Shown: positions 10,901 through 18,224, counted from the stretch's first letter. The stretch is DNA of 64,000 nt from Streptomyces sp. A1136 (GCF_004795055.1 NZ_SSBJ01000005.1:186001-250000); one strand, 5' to 3'. Notes: generated from the sequence alone by a model not told the origin. Translations and numbers: made by a program.

Positions 10901-12477
10901 TGCCTGATCAGCCGGTGCGCGACCTGGTTGGCCCGCCGGTCCAGTTCGCCGTAGGTGAGCCGGGTGGAGCCGTGGACGAGGGCCACGGCGTCCGGGGTAC
11001 GGGCGGCGTGCTCGGCGAAACGCTCGTGCGCGCAGCCGGGGTGGGGCTCACCGGTCGGGGCCGGCTGCGGGGAGGTGAGGCCGGCCCGTTCCGGGGCGGA
11101 CAGCATGGGCAGCCGGCTGACGCGCTCGCCGGGGCGGTCCGTGGCCGCGTCGAGCACGCGGGAGTAGTGCCGGGCGAACTGCTCGATGGTGGCGGCCTCG
11201 AACAGGTCGGCGCGGTACTCCAGCCGGCAGCGCAGCGCGCCGCCGGATCGCACGACGTCGAAGGTGAGGTCGAACTTGGCGGTACCGGCGGGCCCCTCGA
11301 TCAGCCGGGCGCGCGGTCCGGGCAGCCCCTCGGTCATCCCGGCCTCGTCGTGGAAGCCGAACATGACGTCGAACAGCGGCGGCCCGTCCCCGGTGCGCAC
11401 GGGGTCGAGGAGCTCGACGATCCGCTCGAAGGGGAGGTCCTGGTGGTCCTGCGCGTCCAGGACCGTGTCCCGTACCCGCTCCAGGTGCTCGCGGAAGCCC
11501 GGGTCGTCCGAGAGGTCCGCGCGCAGGACGAGGGTGTTGACGAACAGCCCGACGGTGTCCTGGAACTCCTCGCGGTTGCGGTTGGCCACCGGGGTGCCGA
11601 CGAGAACGTCCTCGGTACCGGTGTAGCGGCTCAGGACCACCTGGAAGGCGGCGAGCATCGCCATGTACGGGGTGCTGCCGGTCGCGCGGCAGAGCGTCTG
11701 CATGCGGGCGACGACGGCAGCGGGGACCTCGAACTCGTACGTGGCGCCCGCCCCGTGCTCCGGGCCGTCGCCGGCGGCGGGCCGCCGGTCGCGGGGCAGC
11801 GGGGCGACGGTGAGTTCGCCGTCCAGTTGCCGGGCCCAGTGGTCCAGTTGCCGCCGGGCGGCCCCCGAGTGCAGCCATTCCTCCTGCCACTCGGAGAAGT
11901 CGGCGTACTGGAAGGCGGGCTCCGGCCGCGGGTCCGCGGTCTCGGCATGGGTCGCGGTCAGGGCCGCGTAGTCGGTGAGGAGTTCCCGGATCAGGATGGC
12001 GGAGGACCAGCCGTCGCCGACGATGTGGTGCATGCCCAGGGCGAGTACGACGCCGGTGCCGTCCCGCCCGGCGTCATCCCGGGTGTGCAGCGCCGCGGCC
12101 CTGAAGAGCGGGCCCGTACGCAGGTCGAAGGGCCGGTGGTGCTCGGCGGAGAGCCAGCGCGTGACGTCCTCGGGCGTGCGGGCCGTAGCCGTCGACCAGT
12201 CCAGCCGCGCGACGGCGTCGACGCACTGGAGCAGTTGCCCGTCGCGGAGCTCGAAGCGGGTGCGCAGGGCTTCGTGACGGTCCAACAGCCGCTGTGCGCA
12301 CCGGCGCAGGACTTCGGTGTCCACCTCGCCGTCGAGGGCGTAGAACACCGGCATGTGGTAGGTCGGCCTGCCCTCCTCCATCTCGTGGAGGAAATACATC
12401 CGCTGCTGGGCGCGCGATGCACGGAACACGCTGACCGACGGCCCGGTGGGCCGACCGGTCGGATCCTGAGTGGCCAA
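4978..12477 (-). CDS. dimodular nonribosomal peptide synthetase C-A(Thr-like)-T-C-A(Ser-like)-T-TE
   Basis: From the TTG at 12477 the protein has 2,499 residues. Domains in order: condensation with HHIVGDG at 150-156; adenylation with YTSGSTGRPKG near 631; carrier domain LGGDS near 1054-1058; condensation with HHAVMDG at 1265-1271; adenylation with FTSGSTGKPKG near 1782; carrier AGGHS near 2165; thioesterase with GWSFGG. Reading the specificity pocket by eye gives D-F-W-N-V-G-M-V-H for the first adenylation domain (threonine type) and D-V-W-H-V-S-L-V-D for the second (serine type, as in EntF). The first module starts with a C domain, so an upstream donor is expected elsewhere. The upstream ATG at 12603 would add 42 codons with only about two-thirds G/C at third positions, unlike the rest, whereas the TTG has GAGGGAG 5 bases upstream. 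An acidic Gly/Pro insert lies in C2. No MbtH gene is in view. Confidence 0.95.
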   Translation of the reverse strand: MATQDPTGRPTGPSVSVFRASRAQQRMYFLHEMEEGRPTYHMPVFYALDGEVDTEVLRRCAQRLLDRHEALRTRFELRDGQLLQCVDAVARLDWSTATARTPEDVTRWLSAEHHRPFDLRTGPLFRAAALHTRDDAGRDGTGVVLALGMHHIVGDGWSSAILIRELLTDYAALTATHAETADPRPEPAFQYADFSEWQEEWLHSGAARRQLDHWARQLDGELTVAPLPRDRRPAAGDGPEHGAGATYEFEVPAAVVARMQTLCRATGSTPYMAMLAAFQVVLSRYTGTEDVLVGTPVANRNREEFQDTVGLFVNTLVLRADLSDDPGFREHLERVRDTVLDAQDHQDLPFERIVELLDPVRTGDGPPLFDVMFGFHDEAGMTEGLPGPRARLIEGPAGTAKFDLTFDVVRSGGALRCRLEYRADLFEAATIEQFARHYSRVLDAATDRPGERVSRLPMLSAPERAGLTSPQPAPTGEPHPGCAHERFAEHAARTPDAVALVHGSTRLTYGELDRRANQVAHRLIRQGVGPDTLVGLCVRRSVDLVTGLLGILKAGGAYLPLDPDNPSERLRYIIGDARLAHVVGADDTRPLWDSPSLHTVDLVADAAVLAAEPETAPAVTVSPDQLAYAIYTSGSTGRPKGTLVPHRNITRLFSATDHWFGFGRDDVWTLFHSIAFDFSVWELWGALLHGGRLVVVPYATSRSPEEFHRLLRDERVTVLNQTPSAFYQLARADEEYEERRTADDPGLALRHVVFGGEALDVSALAGWFRRHGDARPRLVNMYGITETTVHVTYRPLTARDAAEGRGSVIGVPIPDLRLHLLDHRGRAVPRGAVGELYVAGAGLARGYLHRPALTAERFPPDGTATGTATGTDAARAGAEAPAAGAGERLYRTGDLARVPADGDLEYLGRMDGQVKLRGFRIELGEVEAALTAHPLVDAAVALVTRDASGVDTLVGYLAVPGADGTPTVEALRAHLAERLPAYMIPGAFVTLPAFPLTANGKVDRRALPAPGTAGLAPARSYEPPRGPVETALAEIIGQVLGHERVGAEDNYFSLGGDSIRSLQVLALARERGMRFAVVDLMRHQTVRALAPTVVVRDAAPSEARGQGPYEPFSLLADRDRAALPDGLEDAYPMTRLQAGMLFHSDLPAAGGRMYHNVASYHVKAPYSERAWRRAVASVAARHEMLRTSFDLNGFGEPLQLVHRGARPEITFEDLGGLDPQARETAVAARYAAERGRPFDWNSAPLMRLHVQRRSDEDFQLFIAEHHAVMDGWSERSLFTELSSCYVDLCSAEPTDGTGDPDATGGAGEPGGTGEPDGAGDPGGAEPPAPPAAGPRSRFASFVALERAALADPAQRAFWTERTAGATVARLPRPEARGGPARMDWCLRPLPAGLQERLATVAAGLGVPLRTVLLAAHVRVMAVLGGSDDVTTGVVHNGRPEEVDADKVIGVFLNTLPLRVDLDAAGPTWRELVRHIAESEVAVHEHRRFPLAEILRTTGGTPLFETFFNFTHFHIERDGPADAAFAVLEETGEAGTDFAFGAEFSRTPDGGLLELGLRFDAAQFSAGQIAEVHGYYTAALQDLADAPDGDVRGRGLLSAAELDRYAQWNDTARAYDRPHVLTRLIEAQTRATPDAPAVRFEGAQLSYRALDEAAERLAVRLRAAGAGPGSFVGLLLDRSLELPVALLAVLKSGAAYVPLDPEHPRARVLALVAEAGIGVVVADERWEEPLRAAGATVVRADDGDGTEDAHPTGGADGRIGGVDRLATGPVRHAAPEDPAYMIFTSGSTGKPKGVVVSHRAIANRLLWMQEEYGLRPGERVVHKTPYTFDVSVWELFWPLLTGATIVVARPGGHREPVYLAELVRSESVTTAHFVPSMLSVFLDDPRAVEGAAGLTRVVCSGEALAPEVRNRFLRLLPGVELHNLYGPTEAAVDVTSWHCRPDGGDTVPIGRPIANMRTHILDSRLAEVPLGVTGELMLEGVGLAEGYHGRPDLTAERFIRRTAPDGTVRRLYRTGDLARYRADGAIEYAGRTDHQVKIRGLRVEPGEIEAALAEHPEVHACAVLARGERLVAYVVSPDGAADPAELARHTADRLPQYMVPGAWVRLDALPLTANGKLDRAALPDPDPADARGGRLPAPPRDETESRLVGIWGQLLDTGPVGIHDDFFAAGGHSIVALRLIGRINREFGERLGVQAVMEHPTVARQAALLRDRLRGATTDQVVRIEPDGDRDPLFLVHPIGGHVFCYRALAGALGRERPVYGLTAPGLAPTAGEAPDTTRDAGTASVEELAAAHVAVVRRVRPAGPYHLAGWSFGGLLAYEMAAQLRAAGEEVATLTLLDTAYPEPDRVPEDDTVLLEWFHEDLARSAGVDPGEETLSDLRTALSARTTAAGRIGALAEQVARSDIAPGVDAAELARYYTVFRTGLLAAARYRPPVYAGPVHFHQSAGGAADRAAERWATRVPDGFTSYELPTDHYGMMRLPHAADIAAAVRAALDAADAR

Positions 12478-12482
12478 GACAA

Positions 12483-12489
12483 CTCCCTC
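12483..12489 (-). promoter_or_regulatory. ribosome binding site supporting the NRPS TTG start
   Basis: GAGGGAG lies 5 bases before a TTG codon in the NRPS frame. The coding-like GC bias begins at this TTG, not at the in-frame ATG 126 bases upstream. The 12490-12700 stretch therefore probably holds the 5' leader and promoter; no clear -35/-10 pair could be assigned. Confidence 0.55.
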
Positions 12490-12700
12490 GGCCGCACGCC
12501 CCTGGGACGCGCGGCGCCGACTCCGCTTGCTTGCCACTTCACCGTATGGACGGGCCGCCGCCGCGATAAGTCCCGTTTCGCCGGTCCCTGGTTCCCGGGA
12601 CACGAGAAGACCCGCCGGCGGCCACCCTCGGACCCCCTGCTCGCGACGGACGGCCGGCGGACCCGGTGACCCGGGCCCGCCGGCACGCCGATGCGGAGCG

Positions 12701-12982
12701 TCAGCCGAGGAGGCGGCGCTTTTGCTCGGCGAATTCCTCCTCGGTCAGCACACCCTGTTCCTTGAGGGTGCTGAGCTGCTTGAGCTGGTCGATCTTGGCG
12801 CTCATGTCGTCGGCGGCGGGGGCCGCTGCCGGGGCCGGGGGCGGCGGGGGCGCGGCGTACTGCTGCTGGGTGTCCTGCTCGGCCCACCGGCCCGCCTGCC
12901 GCCGGGACACCCGGTTGGACACGGCGGTGGCGGTGCCGGCGACGACGGCGGTGCGGGCGATCCCGCGAAGAAGTCCGGGCAT
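12701..12982 (-). CDS. SHOCT-domain protein with hydrophobic N-terminus
   Basis: This 93-residue protein starts MPGLLRGIARTAVVAGTATA, a hydrophobic segment that may sit in the membrane. A Pro/Ala linker follows, and then a C-terminal SHOCT motif: IDQLKQLSTLKEQGVLTEEEFAEQKRRLL. SHOCT is a short helical domain often found at the end of membrane or secreted bacterial proteins and thought to mediate oligomerisation. The ATG at 12982 has GGAG 9 bases upstream; an in-frame ATG at 12991 lies too close to that site. The DUF6325 gene ends 46 bases upstream on the same strand, so the two are probably cotranscribed. The precise role is unknown. Confidence 0.85.
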   Translation of the reverse strand: MPGLLRGIARTAVVAGTATAVSNRVSRRQAGRWAEQDTQQQYAAPPPPPAPAAAPAADDMSAKIDQLKQLSTLKEQGVLTEEEFAEQKRRLLG

Positions 12983-13028
12983 GGTGCTCATCTCCAGGGG
13001 TGCGGCGACCCGGGGGCCGCGGCCGTGG

Positions 13029-13511
13029 TCACTCGTCGGCCGACGGGACCTCCATGGCGTCCAGCGAGGCGAGCAGCGCCTGGACGGGAATCCGACCGCC
13101 CGCCACGAGCTGGGCGCCTCCGCGTCGCAGTTCACGGGCGAACGGCGCCGCCCAGGTGTTCTCGTACACGATGATCCCCGCCGAGTTCCCGGGTTCCAGC
13201 GCGCGGCCGGCTTCGTCGATGTCGCTCTGGTCCAGCAGACCCGACGAGGCCCCCTCGAAGACGGTGAGGTCGACCTCACCGCCGAAGTCCCGCAGCTCCA
13301 GCGCCTTGACCGAGCCGTCCAGGTCCTTGCGGACGAACATCAGGTCGAAGATCCGGATGATGCCCCGATCGACGAGGTCGACGAGGAGAGGGAGCCCCTT
13401 GCCCGTCATCCGGTTCCCCGGAAACTCGATCACGACGTAGTCGATGGGGCCCATGTCGTCGATGTCGCCGACGTCACCGACCCCGAGGGGTCCCTCGGCC
13501 TCGCTGGTCAT
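13029..13511 (-). CDS. DUF6325 family protein
   Basis: This 160-residue soluble acidic protein has MGPIDYVVIEFPGNRMTGKG near its N-terminus and VDRGIIRIFDLMFVRKDLDG in the middle, typical of the DUF6325 (DUF1269-like) family of actinobacterial proteins. Such proteins are often encoded beside SHOCT proteins, as here. The ATG at 13511 is preceded by AGGAG at 5 bases. No enzymatic motif is visible. The pair may act together at the membrane, perhaps in a stress response, but that is inference from the neighbourhood. Confidence 0.85.
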   Translation of the reverse strand: MTSEAEGPLGVGDVGDIDDMGPIDYVVIEFPGNRMTGKGLPLLVDLVDRGIIRIFDLMFVRKDLDGSVKALELRDFGGEVDLTVFEGASSGLLDQSDIDEAGRALEPGNSAGIIVYENTWAAPFARELRRGGAQLVAGGRIPVQALLASLDAMEVPSADE

Positions 13512-13805
13512 GGCTGCTCCTGTGGGGTTCGGGAGGAACGAAGGCGGCATCGGACCCGGCCACCGATCCGCCGACGCGAACCCGGGCAACGGAGGCGGGA
13601 GCGAAACGTCACCTAGGTTCATTCCAACACCGGGCAGGCACCCGCGCACGTCCTGGCCTCGCCGATCGGCCACGGGCCCGGCGGCGGGCGCGCGAGGTCG
13701 AGGAGCACGGCTCGCGCTCCGCATGCGGTCACCGCCCCGGGCCCGGCCCGAGATGCCGTACCCGGTCGCGTCCTCCAACCTGGACGCACACGAAGGAGGC
13801 ACCCC

Positions 13806-13889
13806 ATGACGACGACTGCTCCATCGGCGCCGGTGTGGGCGTCGAGCAGTCCACCTCCCTCCCCACCGGCCTCCTCCCCCGTGCGCTGA
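13806..13889 (+). CDS. possible 27-codon leader peptide ahead of the YihY/BrkB gene
   Basis: An ATG with a near-consensus AAGGAGG 5 bases upstream opens a 27-codon frame rich in Ser and Pro. It ends in a TGATG overlap with an in-frame ATG of the membrane protein gene. It may be a translational coupling leader. Alternatively the strong ribosome site may belong to the membrane protein, with a frameshift in the record. Confidence 0.35.
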   Translation: MTTTAPSAPVWASSSPPPSPPASSPVR

Positions 13890-14821
13890 TGCCGCTCGGA
13901 AGGCTCAGGCGCGGGCGCCGGCGCCCGCGCACCGCCCCCCATCCGTCGTGGTGGCGGACCCGGTCGCGCAAGGCGGTGGCGGACGCACAGCGCCTCCAGC
14001 GTCAGGCCGAGGCCCGCTTCCCGGTGATCACCCACGTGGCGGAGCGCATGGTGGCGGTGAACATCTTCGATTCCGCGACACGGCTCGCCGCGCAGTGCTT
14101 CCTGACCGCCGTGCCGCTGCTCTTCGTCGTCGCCTCGGTCGCCCCGTCGGGCATGCAGCAGCAACTGGCCGACTCGCTGCGCGCCGTGTTCGGGCTCAGC
14201 GACCAGGCGAGCAAGCAACTGGACCAGGTCTTCCACAGCCCGGAGGGGGACTTCCAGAACGCGGTGGGACTGGTGGGCGGCCTGATGGTGCTGCTGTCCG
14301 CCACCGCGGTCAGCCGTGCCATGCAGCGCCTGTGCAAGCGGGCCTGGGAGATCCCGCGCACGGGGACCAGGATCGCGGTCTGGCGCTGGGTGGCCTGGAT
14401 CGCCGCCTGGATCGTCGTGCTGGTCTTCCAGGGGCCGGTGCGGGACGGGTTCGGCCTCGGATTGTGGCTGGGCATCCCGCTCACGATCCTCATCCAGACC
14501 CTGGTGTGGTGGTGGTCCCAACACCTGCTCCTGGGCGGTCTGGTCGGCTGGCTCCCCCTGCTGCCGGGAGCGGTGCTCACCGCCGTGTCCGCCACGGCCC
14601 TGTGGGTCGCCGCGCAGTTCTACATGCCGCGCGCCCTCGACCGGGCCCTGAGCGGTTACGGCCCGGCGGGCTCCGTCTTCGTCGTGCTGTCCTGGCTGAT
14701 CGTGGTGTGCGTGGCCATCGCCATCGGCATCACCACGGGCGCCGTGCTGGCGCAGGAGCCGTTCCTCGCCCGGCGGCTGGGCAGTCCACCGCCGAAAGGG
14801 CGGGGGACTGCGGGGGACTGA
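13889..14821 (+). CDS. YihY/BrkB-family inner membrane protein
   Basis: The 310-residue product has about six hydrophobic helices and the family hallmarks: a basic N-terminal region, the FDSATRLAAQCFLTAVPLLF first membrane segment, and a long C-terminal membrane segment ending ITTGAVLAQEPF. YihY/BrkB proteins are of uncertain function; the old 'ribonuclease BN' label is wrong. The ATG at 13889 overlaps the stop of a 27-codon frame that carries a good ribosome site. A GTG at 13835 in the same frame is the alternative and would add 18 residues, but has no site of its own. It is divergent from the DUF6325 gene. Confidence 0.85.
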   Translation: MPLGRLRRGRRRPRTAPHPSWWRTRSRKAVADAQRLQRQAEARFPVITHVAERMVAVNIFDSATRLAAQCFLTAVPLLFVVASVAPSGMQQQLADSLRAVFGLSDQASKQLDQVFHSPEGDFQNAVGLVGGLMVLLSATAVSRAMQRLCKRAWEIPRTGTRIAVWRWVAWIAAWIVVLVFQGPVRDGFGLGLWLGIPLTILIQTLVWWWSQHLLLGGLVGWLPLLPGAVLTAVSATALWVAAQFYMPRALDRALSGYGPAGSVFVVLSWLIVVCVAIAIGITTGAVLAQEPFLARRLGSPPPKGRGTAGD

Positions 14822-14943
14822 GTGCCCGTGTCCCGGCCCACGGGCGTGGCCCGGAGGGCCGCACGGCACACGGGTGTGCCCCGGTCGGCCGAGTCCACGG
14901 CGAGCCGACAGGCGGCCGTCCGGGCCCGTGGGAGGCTCCGTGC

Positions 14944-16569
14944 ATGGCAGCGAAGGCACGTACGACGCCCGCGTCCGGGAAGGCGAAAGCCACGCAGACC
15001 GTCCTGCTGACGCTGGCGGCCGGTCAGTTCCTGATGGCGCTGGACAGCTCGGTCATGAACGTATCGATCGCCACGGTGGCGCAGGACGTCGGCACCACGG
15101 TGAGCGGCCTCCAAGGCGCGATCACGGCCTACACGCTGGTCATGGCGATGCTGATGATCAGCGGTGGCAAGGTCGGCGCGCTCATCGGTCGCAAACGGGC
15201 CTTCATGATCGGCTGTGTGATCTACGGATGCGGGTCGCTCACGACGTCCCTCGCCCCGAACCTTCCGGTCCTCCTTCTGGGCTGGTCGTTCCTGGAGGGG
15301 GTGGGCGCGGCACTGATCATGCCGGCCATCGTGGCGCTGGTCGCCTCGAACTTCGCGGTGGAGCGCCGGCCGGCCGCCTACGGGCTCGTCGCGGCCGCGG
15401 GAGCCGTGGCGATCGCGGTCGGCCCGCTCATCGGCGGTGTGGCGACCACCTACTTCTCCTGGCGCTGGGTGTTCGCCGGCGAAGTGGTGGTCGTACTGGC
15501 CATCCTCGTGCTCGCCCGCCGGGCAGCCGACGCGCCGCCCGACCACCGGCCGCGCATCGACGTCCCGGGCGCGATCCTGTCCGCCCTGGGCATCGGGTTG
15601 TTCGTCTTCGGCGTGCTGCGCACCAGCGAGTGGGGCTGGTTCCGACCCAAGGCCGGTGCGCCGTCCTGGTTCGCCCTCTCCCCCGTCGTCTGGCTGATCC
15701 TGGCCGGCCTCCTGCTCCTCTGGGTCTTCTTCCGCTGGGAGGAGCGCCTCGTCGCACGCGGTAGGGAACCGCTCGTGGATCCGGAGCTCCTGCGCAACCG
15801 GCAGCTCACCGGCGGTCTCACGATGTTCCTCTTCCAGTACCTCGTGCAGATGGGCGTGTTCTTCGTCGTCCCGCTCTACCTGTCCGTCGCGCTGGGCCTG
15901 TCCGCCATCAAGACGGGCGTGCTGATCCTGCCGCTGTCGGTCTCACTGCTGGCCGCCGCGATCGGAATCCCCCGGTTCCGTCCGAACGCCTCACCGCGGC
16001 GCGTGGTGCAGCTCGGCATCCTGCTGATGCTGGCCGGCGCCGTCGTCCTGCTGATGGCCCTGGACGAGGATTCCGGAGCCGCCGTCGTCACCGTCCCCCT
16101 GCTGCTGATCGGACTGGGCATGGGGGCGCTGGCCTCCCAGCTCGGGGCGGTCACCGTGTCTGCCGTCCCGGACGAGCAGAGTGCCGAGGTCGGCGGTATC
16201 CAGAACACCGTCACCAACCTCGGGGCCTCGATCGGCACCGCCGTCGCGGGGTCGATCCTCATCACCGTGCTGACCGCGTCCTTCCTCGCGACCATCGAGG
16301 ACAACCCGGCCGTCCCGGCCTCGGTCAAGGACCAGGCGAACACGCGACTCGTGGGAGGCGCGCCCTTCCTGTCGGACGCCCAGCTCACCGCCGCCCTCGA
16401 CGAGGCGGGGACGCAACCGGCGGTCTCCCAGGCCGCCCTCGACGCGAACGCCAAGGCGCGGATCGACGGACTGCGGGCCGCACTCGCCGTCCTCGCCCTG
16501 GCCGCGCTGAGCGCGCTGTTCTTCACGCAGCGCATTCCCTCGAACCAGCCCGGGGCGGCGCGCCCCTGA
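14944..16569 (+). CDS. MFS drug exporter, DHA2 (EmrB/QacA) type
   Basis: The 541-residue protein has about 14 predicted membrane helices. The first reads TVLLTLAAGQFLMALDSSVM and holds the family Asp in ALDSSVMNVS. Motif A is GGKVGALIGRKR and motif C is near AAAGAVAIAVGPLIGGV. DHA2 members export drugs or metabolites by proton antiport. A GGGAGG lies 8 bases before the ATG. The C-terminal part (about 445-500) has a polar extracytoplasmic loop rich in Ala, Asp and Thr. The gene stands alone, convergent with the next gene only 9 bases away. The substrate cannot be read from sequence. Confidence 0.93.
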   Translation: MAAKARTTPASGKAKATQTVLLTLAAGQFLMALDSSVMNVSIATVAQDVGTTVSGLQGAITAYTLVMAMLMISGGKVGALIGRKRAFMIGCVIYGCGSLTTSLAPNLPVLLLGWSFLEGVGAALIMPAIVALVASNFAVERRPAAYGLVAAAGAVAIAVGPLIGGVATTYFSWRWVFAGEVVVVLAILVLARRAADAPPDHRPRIDVPGAILSALGIGLFVFGVLRTSEWGWFRPKAGAPSWFALSPVVWLILAGLLLLWVFFRWEERLVARGREPLVDPELLRNRQLTGGLTMFLFQYLVQMGVFFVVPLYLSVALGLSAIKTGVLILPLSVSLLAAAIGIPRFRPNASPRRVVQLGILLMLAGAVVLLMALDEDSGAAVVTVPLLLIGLGMGALASQLGAVTVSAVPDEQSAEVGGIQNTVTNLGASIGTAVAGSILITVLTASFLATIEDNPAVPASVKDQANTRLVGGAPFLSDAQLTAALDEAGTQPAVSQAALDANAKARIDGLRAALAVLALAALSALFFTQRIPSNQPGAARP

Positions 16570-16578
16570 GCCGCCGGC

Positions 16579-17898
16579 CTAGCGCGGACCGACCGGTGGG
16601 CCTCCCCCGGCGGCCGCCGGGTGCTCGGCGTCCTGGGCGTCCTCGGCGAGGAAGTCCGTCACGGCGAAGGCGAAGAGGAGCGCGAGGGCGAGGCCGACGA
16701 CGACCCAGCCGGTCGGGTGCGGCCACAGGACGAAGGCGACGACGGCGGCCGCCACCAGGATCCAGGTGATCCAACGGCGGTGGCGTCCCACGAAGACGCC
16801 GACCGGGCCCGTACGCAGGCCTGCCCGGTCGGCCGAGGCCCGGGTGGCGGCGATGCCGGAGTGCCAGGCCTGGCGGACCACCGTGGCGTACCGCCCGGGC
16901 CCCGAGAGCCATGCGGCGAGCGCCAGCACCACGCCGAGGACCACGACCATGCGGATGGTGATGCGCAGGAACCGGACCAGCGCGTCGTACACGGAGGCGG
17001 CGGCCGGCTGGGAAACGGTGTCGGGCAGCGCGTTGAGGTAGACCGTCCGGAAGACCGTCAGCGCGATGCCCAGGATGAGCGCCGCGAGGGCGAAGCCGAG
17101 GGCCGAGGCGATCAGTGTGCGACGCCGGTGGGCGGCCAGCAGGACACCGGCGACGACGAGAACGACGGCCAGGATGGGCAGCCACACCCCGACGAGTTCG
17201 AGCAGCCTGAAGCCCGTCTTGACGCGGCCGATGTCGTCCGACCGGAGGATGGTGAAGTCGGTGTGGATCTGGGGGATCTTGGCGGCCACGCCGAGCCCGG
17301 CGTCCACCAGCCGGGTCTTCACCTGTTCGATCACGGGGGCGAGGTCGAGGGTGACCGAGTCGTTCTTGATCTGTACGGCACCCTCCTTGTTCCCGGTGAG
17401 GGCGCTGACGAGTGCGGTGTGGACCGTACGGTTGGCGCCGGTCCAGATGGTTTCGAAGGCTTGGGAGGAGACGACGTCCTCCGCCTTGTCGTGCACGAAG
17501 CTGCGAACCGCTCCCTCGAGCCCGTCGCCCAGCTTGCCCAGCGCCTTCTGCGCCAAAGGCCGTTGGTCGGGCGCGACGCCCTCCAACAGGGACGGCAGGT
17601 CGATGTGCTCCATGACGGCGCCCGTGACGCGGTTCGCGACGGCCGCCTGCACGTCGGGGTCCGAGGCGAGCGGGGCGACGGTGGACACGTAGCGGTCCGT
17701 GTCGCCCACGATGTCCGCCGTCCAGGCGGCGACGATGCCCAACGGGGCCAGGACACAGCCGATGACGATCAGCAGCGCGGACAGGAACGAACGCAGTCGG
17801 GGTGGCCGGTGTCCCGGCCGCTTCGCGGCCTGCGCCTCCAGCGTGGCGATCCGCGCCCGGAGAGCCGCGATCTCGCTCTGGTTTCCTTCGTCCGCCAT
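16579..17898 (-). CDS. membrane protein with N-terminal coiled coil
   Basis: The 439-residue protein starts MADEGNQSEIAALRARIATL, a short heptad coiled coil, followed by a first membrane helix (SFLSALLIVIGCVLAPLGIV). A roughly 180-residue extracytoplasmic domain comes next, then four or more C-terminal helices, two of them at GVWLPILAVVLVVAGVLLAA and WILVAAAVVAFVLW. This architecture is common in Streptomyces 'integral membrane protein' entries without a known role. The ATG at 17898 has GGAGGG 5 bases upstream. It ends tail to tail with the MFS gene, with no room for a separate terminator. Confidence 0.85.
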   Translation of the reverse strand: MADEGNQSEIAALRARIATLEAQAAKRPGHRPPRLRSFLSALLIVIGCVLAPLGIVAAWTADIVGDTDRYVSTVAPLASDPDVQAAVANRVTGAVMEHIDLPSLLEGVAPDQRPLAQKALGKLGDGLEGAVRSFVHDKAEDVVSSQAFETIWTGANRTVHTALVSALTGNKEGAVQIKNDSVTLDLAPVIEQVKTRLVDAGLGVAAKIPQIHTDFTILRSDDIGRVKTGFRLLELVGVWLPILAVVLVVAGVLLAAHRRRTLIASALGFALAALILGIALTVFRTVYLNALPDTVSQPAAASVYDALVRFLRITIRMVVVLGVVLALAAWLSGPGRYATVVRQAWHSGIAATRASADRAGLRTGPVGVFVGRHRRWITWILVAAAVVAFVLWPHPTGWVVVGLALALLFAFAVTDFLAEDAQDAEHPAAAGGGPPVGPR

Positions 17899-18224
17899 GG
17901 CAGCCCTCCTGCAGGTCGTGTCCCAGACAACCGCGACCCGCCCCGCCCGGCGAGCAGGGCGACCCAACCGGGTGAGGCGTCGCGTACGCCGGCGGACACC
18001 GGGGTGGGGAGGCGCGGGGCCCGAAGGGCCGGGGCAGCGCGTCACCGAGCCCGCCCCGGCACGCGCGGCGCGGGGCGGGCTCGGGGTGGGGTGGGGTGTC
18101 GCGTCCGGGCGGCGACGCCGGTTCGGTCCGCCGGTTCGGTCCGCCGGTTCGGTCCGCCGGTTCGGTCCGCCGGTTCGGTCCGCCGGCGGGAGGTGGCGGG
18201 TCCTGAGCGGGAGGCGACGGGTGG
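17899..18224. other. 326-bp gap with tandem repeats
   Basis: This spacer lies between two minus-strand genes. It holds GC-rich sequence, the five-copy 13-bp repeat listed separately and the ribosome site of the downstream membrane protein near 17904. No open frame with coding-like bias was found in it. Confidence 0.6.
18119..18183. repeat. five perfect copies of a 13-bp tandem repeat
   Basis: The unit CGGTTCGGTCCGC is repeated five times without a mismatch, followed by CGG. It lies 42 bases beyond the stop of the DUF2252 gene. Such arrays are prone to copy-number change by slippage. Confidence 0.95.

Noticed and set aside
18119..18183. Tandem repeats considered as a CRISPR array
   Set aside because: The units abut with no spacers and there are no cas genes.
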